Shown: positions 35,971-48,730 of the stretch, in pieces
How the letters are laid out: each line of letters begins with the position of its first letter
How positions within the stretch are numbered: the stretch's first letter is position 1
DNA from: Ustulina deusta
Lineage: Eukaryota > Ascomycota > Sordariomycetes > Xylariales > Xylariaceae
Length of the DNA: 64,000 nt
Direction of reading: 5' to 3'
NCBI GenBank assembly: GCA_023159155.1
Contig: JAJNNX010000001.1
Location: forward strand, 3,162,001-3,226,000
Translations under genes and position numbers: made by a program
The notes under the pieces: model-generated
The model's input: the letters and a program-made list of their open reading frames with translations, nothing else
Told to the model about the DNA's origin: nothing
Databases searched by the model: none

Positions 35971-38900
35971 GGCCGAAGTCTTCTTGAGTTTGTCTGTAGA
36001 ACAAGCGGCGGTGGGTTTGGGCGACTTGTGATGTGGTTGCAAGTTGCGGTTGTGACGTGACGGATGGTGTTGGGAGCCTGGTGGATACTTGGATTGAGAT
36101 CGATGTGTGGGGAGAAAAAATAGATGGGTCTTGTCCTTAGCCCTCCAAGCGGCAAGCCGGCAAGCGAGTGGTGATCGCGGCAATCGATAAGCGATAATGA
36201 TGAAGGATAACGATAACGGCAGGGACCTGAGGCTCAAGGGCGGTCTGGGCCCTGCGACGCTGAGTCAGCGTACCGAGTGTTCAATATTGCATTGCTGGTG
36301 ATAGACGGCCATGTGCGCCTTTACGACAACCGAAAAATACAGCGATTACGACGATGATTTAGATTACACCCCGTTGCCTAGAATAATCATAGGTAATATG
36401 CAGAGCGGTGTGCTACACTGCTGCATGAAATGGAAGGGGTCTCATGGACAACTCATTTGGGCGCGTAGCGATAGGTTTTCGTCCTCCTCGAATCTGAGAT
36501 TCCCAAACCAGCTCGCTAATATCCGTTGCCATAGACGCCATAGGCATATCGCTAAGACATCTTGGGATAGCTTCTCTCTACATTTGTTCGAGGAGGGGGG
36601 TTCCTGTCCCACGGCTGAGACTGCTAAGGCCACTCAGGACCCAACCGGATGAGCTACGCGCCTGCGAGGTGAGGCATACAGGAAAGGGTCAAAATCAGAA
36701 TGGCTGGCTACGAAGGCTTCCGTAGAATAGCCGTATATCCAAGGAGGCCTAGCAGAACTTGCGTCGCGGAAATAATTACTGTTTATCTGCAGTTAGAGGA
36801 GAGGTGAGTAAGGTAAGTGTTGTTCCACGCTCAAGGGTAAACGCTGTCAAAAGCTCTCATGCAAGTTCCGGCTCTGCTACTTGAAGTTGCAATCGTCTAA
36901 GTTCGCCGCTGTGAAGTTATATGTGGCCAAGTAAGAACCTGAAGGATTACATACATATCACAGGCAAACATACTGGAAATTAAAAGACTGGTTGACTCTT
37001 ACCACTATAGAACGGAGAGGGACAGATAAAAAGCAATCCGTTCTCCTATTATCATTGATGGATGAGTAGCCAAAAAAAAAAAAAAATTTTCGTCGCGGCC
37101 GAGAACCAATTCCTGAAGCCTAATTAGGGACGAACTGTCTAATTATTATATATCTACTCCTTCACGTGGGGTAAATGAGATGGATCAAAAATTGAGAAAT
37201 ATCCATGCCCTAAGAGTCACCCCAGATGTATAGCGTAGGTTCTTCACCTCTTGGATTGTGAGCTGCAGCAGCTACGGACAATAAAGGTCATTTTTTGCCG
37301 GTGTCAGATCCACCCATATCGTATTACTATGTCTAGCGGATCTCTAGAATTACTGGAGGAGAGAACATATGTAATGAAGGTATGAACTTTGATGACCGTA
37401 TTCACTGAAATTACCCCTACGGGCGAGTAAATTAGCTGTCCAAACGGCTCACGGCACCAGCGCATGCTATCCAATTTTCTTCTAACCGTGTGTAGAAAAT
37501 ACTATCCACTTTCTCCTAGATCGAACAGGATACTAGATATTTTGCTTAGACTTTGGTTTTATATTTAGAGGCCTTCATCCTGATGCTGGAATATTCTGGT
37601 TGATGGATGCCTAGAGTTTGTAGTTCGAAGGAGTACGAGGAAGTCTTCGGTACAAAAATAATAATAGAAGTAGCCGATAGTTTATTCATCACCTTTGCAC
37701 CTCTAGATACATTTTCTAGTTGTAGGTTAGCTGGTCCGTCTAACAACTTTGTGCCTGCGTTTAAGAGGAATGTATACAGTACACAAAACCGTAACTCTCC
37801 GTAATAAACGAGGGAATTCTCTATTCAAGAATAGCAGTTTGTGTGTATCCCAAATCTATAACCCTCCAATTCGGGCCTACTTCACTTCTGAAATCTGTTG
37901 CATTGTTATCGGAATTGGGAAATAGAGGTGGCTGCTGAGTCTCGACAACATCTTTTTACCCCTTTCAGACCAATTTGCTCTCAGTCGACCAGATACAGAA
38001 AGGGTTATGAGAAGTTGGGGCAGGATATCTTCATATCAGGCATATGGTGACAGAGAGGGGGGGGGGGTCCAGATCCATTAATAAATGTTGATAGGGTCGA
38101 GTTAGAAGTTGAAGTGAAGACTTCCAGACATAAATCAATAACCACCTCAGACCACGTCATGCTCAAAATGTTCATATGTGCTAACTCAATTAGGTCTACC
38201 ACCCACAAAACGAAAAACGAAATTTATCCTCACAGACGTCATGGGCCTAAGCACCTTACACCGATTATCATCTAATTTCAGGGTAGCTGCTCCCACCCCC
38301 CCTGAACCTCACTGACCCAGTCAACAATGTAGGATATCGTCAGCTGTGCATTCGAGGCAAAGGAGTTGACGCTGACATAAAATCTAAATTCTGGGGGATT
38401 CGGTGTAGATATCACTTCGGAAGTCGAAACTACCCTATTGCTCGGCGCTGTTCCTCATTACCCCTTTTCTTGAGATGACCACAGGCGTATATCAAGGCAC
38501 GCAACATAGGCCTCGTAAATTTTATGTACACTAAGGAATTTATTTACTTCTACAATTCTGGACATTGCAGAAGCCATGACCACACAAGGATGGTCTATCG
38601 TTTTCATTTTGACAGGTATGTGCTTGTATCGTTTGGTTTCCCTTGTTCTCCCGTATGTTGGTCGGAATATTATTCACACTCTAGTACAAGTCGCGCTAGG
38701 CGCCTGGAGAAGAACTGATCTCGAAAATGTCTTATATATTGTCTATGCTGGGTAAGGTAGGGTCAGGTTTGATGGTTACAAAAGTAGATCTCTTCTCATA
38801 GTTCGTGCTAGTACACTAGCCCGAATCAAACTACGGAGAAGATATAAATACTTCGAAGATGCTCCAGGAATAGGCGACACATACATTCCAGCCTTATGAT

Positions 38901-41900
38901 CTCAGACCTGGGCGTTCTGCACCTTTCCAATAAGCGAAAGAGCACACATGGGCTTACATGCATGTCTCGAACAGAATCGAAGTCACTTGGTTGGCCACCC
39001 CTGCTAGGTAGTGTGTATCATATGACCATCACCCGCAAGAGCATGTAGATTCAGACAATGGCATTTTGAAGGGACAGCAGCGATCGCGAGTAAACCATGC
39101 TAAGTTCAAGGATCTTGTTTTTCTGTCCTGTTCTGCCACGGTGGCGACCATGAAATAGCGTACTACGTACGTATAGCAAAACGCAAAAGCGAGAGTCTAG
39201 GCCCAATGTAGGACACCCTAATATCGAAGCGTCTGTATACTCTAGGTGACAACTGGGAATCCCAGAGTGTAATTCCCATACCGAGGGCTACGTTCTTAAG
39301 TAGGTAGTGTATGTACAGTGTGCCGGCTTCGAGCATAACCTGAGCATAGACTCACTAACAGCCTGGGTAAATCACGCCATGTAATGACAATCTGGCAAGA
39401 ATCATGGTGCCTACTAAGATGAGATGGACTAACGATCGGCGACAAGCTGGGCACGGACGACAGAAGCCTTGTACCCTGGACCTAGAATAGTCCCGTATTC
39501 CACCCGCATCGTCAGCTTCTGGAATCCCGATGTTTTATGCCGCACAGAGGTACTCGCCAAGCTCGGAGCATTCAAGGAAGAGCCTGTCAACTGCCTTTTT
39601 ACCTAGACTGGCAAGACCCTGTACGCGTTAGTTTCAGAGGTCGATCTCTGTCCCTATCGGTGGGACCGGTTTGTTTTCCCGACAATGGCGGGCAAGGGGC
39701 ATGATTCACGTACGGGATTAATCTTGATGAAAGCTCAAGAAGGGGGCAGGATTAGTTGTCCCTCGTCGCGACCCCTCATTATTGCTGTGAGTGCTGCCGA
39801 GGGGCGGTTGAGCTTGAGGGAGCAAATGCGAGTACAGTAATGTGGATGAGCAAGATTCCCAATCCTTAGGGACGAAACAAGATTGGGAATATTTGTGTAC
39901 CGCTAGCTGGTTGCCTCAACCATAGAGCCGGATCATGTGCAACTTACCGGGAGGGTTCGTGCCATATAGTCGGCGGCCCGTGGTACAGATCCGAGATCCC
40001 AAGCCAGAGATACTGTCAGCTAGGCGGCATACGCCCCAAATGCTGAAACGGTGCTTACTTGGGTGTCAATGTTTCAGATGCTCCCCCTAAGGAAAAGAGG
40101 CAAGTCAAAGCACGATGGTGCGCACAGTAGTGTAGTCCGCATACCAAGCCGGTATGGTTCCTCAACAGCGTTACGTCGCTGTGGGGCTCGTCATGCTCAC
40201 GCACGTCGGAGCTAAAAGCTTTAAACAACATCCCAATGATACCGATTGAGAGCTGGTAGAGGAAATCAAACGGTCGGGCCTAAACTGGACTAGACGGCTC
40301 GCGAGGGAAGTATTGCCGAAAGATGAAACGAAAACAGAGCAGTGTCTAGCGGAGAGGTCTTGGGGATGCATGCGTGGGAGAGCGCGCGCCAGTGGACATC
40401 ACTCACATTTCAAAGACGGTATAGGCACACTATTCAGTAGCGATCTGAGCCATGTATGCTATCCTGCTGCCTCTGAAGCTAATCTGTTCCTGATATCTTG
40501 ACCCGAGGTCTTTACTTTTTAGGCAGAATGGATTGCGGATGACCATTCTTGGTATCAACTGTGCCGACCAAGAGATCTAGATGGCGCCTGTGGGGGGGAC
40601 TAGACAGCTCGAGAAATGGCGAGCAACCTGAGCTGGCGGGATGATTGTTAACGGTGCCAGATTCCAGGAGTCCTGATAGATCTTCGGCCCTCTTGCTTGC
40701 CACCAGCGACGTCTATGATACGGACAGATAGACATGATATACTACGGTGCTGTAGGACTGAGGACCAACGAACTCACCGAAGGCCGCAAGGCAATCAATT
40801 CAAAACGGGCGAACTTTTGTTCTTGAGACGGGCCGGCAGCCGGGTCATTGCTTCTATACTAGGTAGCATAGACCATCATCCAATCACATGTGCCTCAACG
40901 ATGGATGGCCCTAATCACTGAACTCCACCCGTCTTGGGTGTTTTTGGATTCTGATCCTTGGCCAGGTACCTAGCATGATGCGGGTTTGGTCCTTGAATCG
41001 GCGCAAGCCCACCTGGATAGGTAACCTAGGTCGATAACAAAAGCAAGCGGCGTTGTGTGCACCAGAAAAGCGAACGAGATAGAGTGTGAGTGATGGCATG
41101 GCGATAAAAATCGTGAACCAGTCCAGATGAGGTTGGAGCAAGTTGGCCTGCTTATCTCTTTCTGGAAGAATATGAGACGGAGTCGTACCTGTTTCATGTT
41201 CCTGGCTAACTATAATAGGCGCCGGGATGATCGATCCTCCACATTCCTTCGGTACATACCGTTGTAGCTCCCAGCTCGAAGCCGTGGACAGCTGTTTCAA
41301 AAGTTCCGTGCGACATCATTTTGGGGTTGTTGGTCCGAGACAGACAAGTCTGTCCCCAGCATCTGCAGTGCCTTTGCAGCCGCTGCGCCTCGAGCCAATT
41401 GATCCCTCGTTGTTCACCTATGCGATGACTCCGCGTGACTGGAGGAGTGAGAGGTAGTTCGTCTCTAAGTATTATATGTCTGGGGGATGTGTAGGCTTCG
41501 GAGGTGATTCTGGCTTTGGTCGCGATCGTATGGAACGGAGAAAGAAGACACAGCATCACACTCGCATCCCACCATGTTAGCCGCAACCTATCCTACGCGC
41601 AAGCCGATGTCATCGTGCGAAGTGTGCATGATTCAGGCACGCACCAATCACACAAGTGCCCGTTCGCAACCGTAATGTGCCCAAAAAGTAGGGAGGCATC
41701 CTAGTGTGATGTACGATGTATGCTGCAGGTATTCCCTGCCGGGTCACACTTCCTCACTAGTCGTCAGGGTCGATCAGGACCGAAAATAGGCAGGCCAGTC
41801 CAGCTCATGAGGTTTTTGTATGTTTCAACCGACTTCCTCTCTAATGTTTCAAAACATGTGGCCAAGCATGGGGGTCTCGTGGGGAAAAGCAGGCTCTTTT

Positions 41901-42100
41901 TATTCATGATCTTGAAACTGAGGCGTGCACTCGACAAAAAAAAGAAAGAGGAACAGGAACTAATTTCTCCATCCAGTCGGTTATTTGCTTGGTGTAAGGA
42001 AATTGCTGGTGATGACGGGCAGGTATTGTAATGCTCCAAGAAAAAAAGAATGAAGAAAGACAAGGAAAAGCAGACGCGATTTCTATAACCCAGTGCACTG
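35971..42100. other. Gene-poor region, no gene recognised (36-42 kb)
   Basis: The first 300 bases are the rps29 promoter. Beyond that I find only short frames. A minus-strand segment near 38290-38440 reads protein-like (EFRFYVSVNSFASNAQLTIS) without a start, and a plus-strand 59-codon frame at 38576-38755 has one hydrophobic segment; neither can be assigned. There is an A16-like run at 37071-37086 and a G11 run at 38057-38067. The sequence has no tandem array or CRISPR-like structure. Confidence 0.4.
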
Positions 42101-45100
42101 TATCTGTACAGATAGACTTGATGGTGTATTTAGTGGCACTATTTAGTATGTAGGTGCCTATTGTAAGGACACCGAACGTTACCTACCTACATACCTATCT
42201 AATCGACTAGGAACGACTGAGGCATCGACAATGCAGACATCCTTATGTATCTGTGCCTTACCATCAGTTCGGTAATCTTGGTACCGACCTATCTACACTA
42301 AGTACCTAGTAGATACACTCGTTGAAAGAGCACAACCTACTAGCTAGGTTCGGCAGCACTACCTGGGTAGTGGAGTACCTACCGTTGATTTACCGACTGA
42401 TCTCCGAATGAAGCTTATAACAGTAGATCTATCTTGGAGCTCGACCAGGAGTACTGACCGCCCCTCTCAACTTTGACAGAAAGGAAGATCTATATCAATT
42501 AGACTACAAGCCTTCCTGTATAGCTCTATCCGAGGCCTAGAAGTCTGTTAGGTAGTAACTGGCTGGATTGAGTGACGAGCATGTAAACTGTTTCCCATCG
42601 CCCAATCACTCCAATCTCTCGTAATCCGGCTGCAACTCGCCTGAGGCAACACATGTCCTCAAGCGCCCAAAAATAGCTGAACGGCAGCTGGAAGCAAATA
42701 AGCTATAGAAGTAAAAAGGCTAAGTGGCATGCAGGCAAGGTCTGAACCGCCAGGTCGCAAATGTGCGGCCCATTTGGTGGGAAAGTAGGTCATCTGGATA
42801 GTGACAGTGGACCCTGTGGCTGCGTCGATGTGAAGAATATGCTATTTCTATTTTGTGGCCGCGGCCTGTGATGTATTATTGGTCCACTGAGACTCGAGTG
42901 AGCCAATCAATTTCTCAAATGCCTCAGCCTACAGCGATGGACGCCGCAGGGCGATACGCACCAGTATCTTACAGCTCTTCATGCTTGCTATTGGTCCATG
43001 TGGCACCGAGATATCTAGTTTCGGTAGGTACCAGTAGCTCTTCATGTGCAAATACCTTCCCTCGAGGCCAGGCGCTTTCTTCCTCAAGCTTATGTGGCTT
43101 GCTCTATGCATGCACCATCTTGAAGCGGTAATCCCCAAAGCGGGTAGGTCTGTTAGACTAATGGTGATGTCAGCGTGGTATCGAAACAACAGCTCATGGT
43201 TTGTGCCGCCGATCCTCTACCGAAGAATCACTTCCACCAAATTGCAAGTATGCGTAACGAGACCGAAGAGAAGGTAGGATGAAACGCGGCAGCTGGAAGC
43301 TCTTCTGGGGCTTGGAGGAATGTTTTGTTCGTGCTGATTTTCATCCTTCGAGGACTCTTCATCAGGTTTCAAAGTCGTGGTTTTGCTAGATCCATTTACA
43401 CTGTTCTCGTTTCTTGTTTCAACCGCCAGTGATTGGAATTTTGGCAAGCCAAGACTCTATAGATTGTTACCCTAGTGCTGCGTTGCGGTGAGGAGCAAAG
43501 CCTCAGAGGAATTTTTGCCGCCTGCGACGAATGTCACCGTAGCACAGGAATTGAGATGTTACAAGTACTCAAGCCCTGCGTACTTTCCCCTCCTCTCGTA
43601 CCTCGCCGCCTTCCTTTATGTTGACGTCCCCCCACCTTACGGGTGTGTGGGAGGGAAAACATTCACTTGAAAGCCAGGTAAAGTCCGGACCGGTTCGAAG
43701 TGTTGCTGTTTACATGTCTGTCTATAAATGATGGGATATATGACGACGATAAGGATGATAACCGCGTTCCACATATCCGAGTTAGCTTTAGCTTTTTTGG
43801 CATCGATTTTTACTATTCGATTCGGGAAGCTATAGAGCACCAGGTTTGACTTTATGCACCCATTGTTGATCAAACGTTTGGCCTGCCCTTTTGGGTGGTG
43901 GGTTGAGAACCCCATTAACCCGAAAGCTGTAGCAGGAAGAAGGATCAGGGTAGGGTCTCATTGAGAAGCCCCAATAATCTCAACGCTGAGCGAACTTGCA
44001 ATTTCGACCTTGATGGGTGGGCTCTTACCGTTTATCGTATTTGCACTGGCTCGTGAGAGACAGGTGGCTGTCGGAAGAGAGGCGTCGAAAGCCCGCCTGT
44101 CATCACAACATAGGTACATGGTTGGCAAAACGTCAACAACTGTCCCACTTGATGCAACAGAGAGGCCAAGCATAGGACCACTAAACGACAAGTGCAGGAT
44201 GCGGTTGATATGAAGGCGCCGTTGACAAGAAGGCATCATCTCCTCAGTCCCTTTCTGGTCAGCTGGCTTAGTTACTGGTCTAGTCGTCGATGGCCATCAA
44301 CCTATGCATTCGGTTAGAAAAGAGTGGCGTCCCTTTTACTGGTTTATTACTGCACAGATTCTGGGCGACTGCGTTCACCAATACACCCGAGTGTTGTCAT
44401 GCAGTTAAGTCGGAGCGGAAGAAATGGTTGGCTGGCGATAAGTTGACGGCTAGCGGAGCCGAGTTTGCGTAAGTCGTGATTTCTGATTCGTCATTCTACA
44501 GGCCGAGGCCTGTGTCAACCGGTTGGATTGTAAGGTCGTGCGTTGCATGGTTGCATAGAGGCACTTACTTACTCACTGATGAGCTGCGACGGAGGAGGAT
44601 AGAGGTAGAGGATGGAGGGTCAATGGAGGGGTTGGAGAGCGGAGGGGGGGGCAAGGGGGGTGATCTCGACAGGGGGCCGACAGGGCCAGAGGTCTAGCGC
44701 CCGATGTCTGGCGTCAACTATTTCTGAAGCACTGCACCAGCCGTGTTTCAAAATTCTGAGTCTAAGAGGGGCCGCAAGACCGAACTCGCGTGCTTATTGG
44801 CCCTACGAGAGGCGCTGCTGGTTCCATTGTGAATTTGTACAGTATGGTTTGGATTCCTCCCAGGCATGACTGCATGTGTAGGTACCAGTGTACCTACACC
44901 ACATCTGTACCTGCTGCCTGCCCACAACAACGACCGACGAGCGCGTTCATCCAGTCAATCCGTACAGCAGAGGAGTGCAACTCCATGGCTGGAGACCCAA
45001 CGGCCATCTTCAGAGCTGACTGGCCGACAGTAGTAAAATCACATCATCTAGACTACCTACTGATCTACAAACCAGGAGGTAGAAGCTTTGATCGCGTACC

Positions 45101-47300
45101 GAATAACGTATGTATGCTCGACACGTTTCTCGCAGTGAAGACATCCCCGATTAGGCAACGAACGCGCTTTCAAGACATCGCATTAGGGAAGCTCGCATGA
45201 CGGATCTATCTCCCTGGAAGCTGTGATGTCTTTTAGTGTATTGTCCAATATCCAATTATAGAAGTTGCAGAGCCACCTACGGCTTGTCTCCCAATGCTCG
45301 CTCTTTTGTGAAATCTTACAAAGGATGAGGAGGAACACGAAAATCCCGACCAAGAAACATTTGGTTTTATATGGCTATGTGTCTTAGCCAATTTAGGAGA
45401 GCAGCAAACCAGTCTTGCAATATTGCGGCCATGTTGCCTTTCCTATGCTTAAATGCGTCCAGCAAGCTGCCCAACCAGAAGACAAGAAGGAAGAGAGAAG
45501 CCTGGCTGGGCTACTACTCGCCGGGCTAACTTGGGAGTCAAAGATCAGGTCACCAGCTAGCTATCGCACTCCTAGAGCCACGGGATTTCAGTTTTCTTTC
45601 ATAGTACCTATAGTACCGAAAAGAGTGGGCAGCGTAGTAGTATACCTATAGTGTACTGTTGGTATGCAGCGCACAAATGCGACAAGGGTAAGGATAAGTA
45701 CCGTGTAATCTGTTAGCTGGTGTACAGTGCTGCACAATTGACCCTTGCGATTTGATTTCCGAGCGTTGCACTCAACCAATTCTTCATAACTGGTATCCTT
45801 GTCTTCGCTTATGGTCTTTAAAGGGGTAGTGTACACTTTAATGGGTGTGGACACAAAAAATTGAACTGACGGGATGTGTACAGTAGTGTTGTCTAGTGCA
45901 GTGTAGTCCCGGAATCCGGTGATAATATCCAGAACATGGCTGCTAATTAGTAGATATATGTCCGGGTGATAAGATCTAGTGTAATATCAGCAGTGCGATC
46001 CGTAGTGTAAGACGGGGAATAGGCTGGTCTTGACAAACAATATATGTTTAAATACAAACGTAGATTTTCGCTCTGACTGGGAGCCCATGAGTATCGCCAT
46101 GCACGGTGTATTTATTATGTGATCCTATCCCATGGAGACAGCTCGGGGAGGCGATGATGGGATGAGCAGATGAACAACACCCCGACTGCTGGTACCCGAT
46201 ACCTCCTCCATGGAGAGCCAAGATTGACAAAATGCACCAGCCGCTTTCTATTGAAGTTAGGTTTATTGGATTAGCACGTTGAAAGCCATCTTCCAATACT
46301 TGTTGCCTACCTACCTTTCAGTCCTCCATATTCTCTTCTACGCTACTGCAGGTATACTATATGTAACTGAAGGGACACGCTCGGCATAGGTCGTAGAGTT
46401 GTATATATAACCGTCTTCCACAGTTACTGTAACTCTTTTGATCCTGGTGCCTTTTCTATACTAGTTTGTCGTCTTCCTGTCCTCTTTTAGATTACCTAGA
46501 TATCTGCAGGTACGCTTAACCCTCTTCACCAGTTTAGAGATGGATGTAGATGTAGATGTAGATGCAGATGTACAGCTAGCTGTATGTATGCATCATACGA
46601 TGCTCAATGCAGGCCTAAAGCTAACAATGCACATGGCCTCAGTTCTAGAAAGTTGTTTAAATTGCCCTATGATATTCGATCGAGGTGTGTTTGTATATAA
46701 CATAGTTATTCCCTTGACTATCTGTGGCCTACCTGGGTATTCAAACGTTTGTACTAATCGTTTTTGAGTTAAAGAAGGTTCTGTTCTGGTCCGAACGGGC
46801 CAGGCTGTGACGGATGTTCTGACCAAGCGGACAGAGCACTTGAGTTGGCAGCCGCACAGTACCTCATCTTAGTAGAGCCGGTAGGAGCATTGGTATGCGT
46901 ACCTAGGTAGGTCACTACTCGCATTTCTTGTGGCGTAAATATAGTACACTACAGCGGGTTTACCGAATCTAAGCAGTTGTTTGCATCTTGTAATTTCCTA
47001 ATCTTGTTCCCATCTGCCGGCTTTTCGGTTAGTGAGGGACGTGGGCAGCGTGGGCAAGTACCTAGGTACCTAGTCCACACCGGACTCACTTACAGCATTG
47101 CGTTGTCTAATATGCTTCCTAAATAGGATAGACCGTGATTGGATATCGTGGAGAGTGGTCGAAGTACCGACCTCGCGCTGTTTAGTAATGGACCTATATA
47201 GTGTACATCAGAGTGGCCCTCTCTCATCTCTCCCCTGTTCGATTAAATTTTCTCACTGGTTCTCTCTTGTGTACACTAGTGTACAGTGGCTTACCTACCT
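42101..47300. repeat. Gene-poor region with dense TAGGTACC words and low-complexity DNA
   Basis: No gene is recognised. TAGGTACC/ACCTACCTA words cluster at 42140-42390, 44870-44900 and 46890-47065. A G-rich tract is at 44580-44690, and a GATGTA hexamer run at 46540-46571. Short frames here have no conserved look. Confidence 0.45.
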
Positions 47301-48730
47301 TAGCGTAGTGAGATCGTGCCCCCCCCCTTCTGAGTGCAAATTTAGCCCACTCAAAATCCACCCAAGTTCATCCCTGTCGCCCTCTAGCGTGCTTCTTTCC
47401 GCGCTGGCCTTTCCATCTTCTGCCCTGTCTCTCCGTACCAAGGTACACGACGCCCCATTCCGTCCTGAGCCTACGTATAGAGTGGACAGGTAGGTAGCGC
47501 TCTTCGTTGTGGTGTATGTACCTGCTCGCGACTGCTGTTACCCTGGCGAGAGAACAAGACAGGCCCGGCCGACAAATCCTCCATCCTTTTGCCCTCCCAT
47601 CACACTCTTCCCACCCTGGTCGCCCTGCCGACCTAGTCCATGGAAAATCATTAAGACCCCCGAGCACCTCCCTCTACCCTCCATTTCCGCCCGTTCCTTT
47701 TGTTGTACTTGCTCCCCTGATTCTTCTTCGTAAGATCAGTTCTGTTCAGAAACCCCTCTCTTTTTTCTTTCTTTCACCCTCTCCCTTCTCCCACCCTCCA
47801 ACTCCTCCTGGTGTGTCGCGGGCCGCCAACCTCACTCACTCACTATCTCTCGCTCTACTTTTTTTTTCTTTTCTAATTCTTGTCGACGGAATTACCGGCG
47901 CACTGGAGACCTACTCCCCACAACGACATCAACGCCCGACTGTCCGGCACAACCGTGGTTTATTAGCCAAATCTTGTCGTAGTCTGAACCTTTCGACAAC
48001 CTCTGCGAGTCCCCTTCGTCCGATACCCGGAACATCCTGTCGGTTTCCGCTTGTTTCGTCTGTTATGACAACGATACGATTTGTTCATTCCAGTCGGTCA
48101 GCCCAATCTTAGCTTTCGACCCACCGACCTTGTTCAGTCAACGCGACAGTGCAACGGTTAACTTGACGAACGAGCGGGTCTTCAGTTAAACCTAGACTTG
48201 CTAAGATTGCGCTCTATCACGCTGGGCAAGATTTCGACTTACCATCTCCGCCACTAACAGACGGCAACCAACATTGCCCGGAATTCAACGATCACTTATC
48301 AAATTTCCCCTTGTGTTTATACCTTGAAGGTCAACACTGCCGTTGACGCCATCCTATCTGCTTGAGGCAAATCGGGGCGTATTTGGTCAAAATCATTAAA
48401 ATCAAGATTTACGGGCTGGACTCGACTTCACCTGGACACATTTCCCTTGAACATTGTCCACCTACGAAATTTGCTACCTTCCTCTCCCCGTGTAAAACAT
48501 CGCTTAGAGACGGAAAGGCAGTGCCTTGGATCCACCAAGCCTCTAGAGCGTCGTCGGGACTGGAAAAGAAATAAGGGCAACTGCAACTGTCATACACCTT
48601 TTCCCTTGCATTACTTGGGCGACTGTGCCGATTTGCACTTCCTGGTGACTCGGGTTAATTGCAGAGAACGCGTGGGATAGCGCGTAGAGACACATTTCTA
48701 GCAGCCATTTTGGACGCGGCTGCGAAGTAC
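47301..48730 (+). promoter_or_regulatory. ste12 promoter and long pyrimidine-rich 5' leader
   Basis: The stretch 47670-47880 is strongly CT-rich (for example around 47755-47800 and 47860-47880), as at many fungal transcription starts. Between it and the ste12 start are several upstream ATGs with short frames, including those opening at 48362 and 48447. A leader of this length with upstream frames would be expected to damp translation. No coding gene is seen here. Confidence 0.45.

Noticed and set aside
38576..38755. 59-codon frame with one hydrophobic segment, reminiscent of a fungal PTH11-like N-terminus
   Set aside because: Too short, no conserved residues of the family, no convincing downstream exon.
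47507..48112. 201-codon plus-strand frame before ste12
   Set aside because: It runs through the pyrimidine-rich leader, giving Ser/Pro/Phe/Leu low complexity; better explained as untranslated leader.
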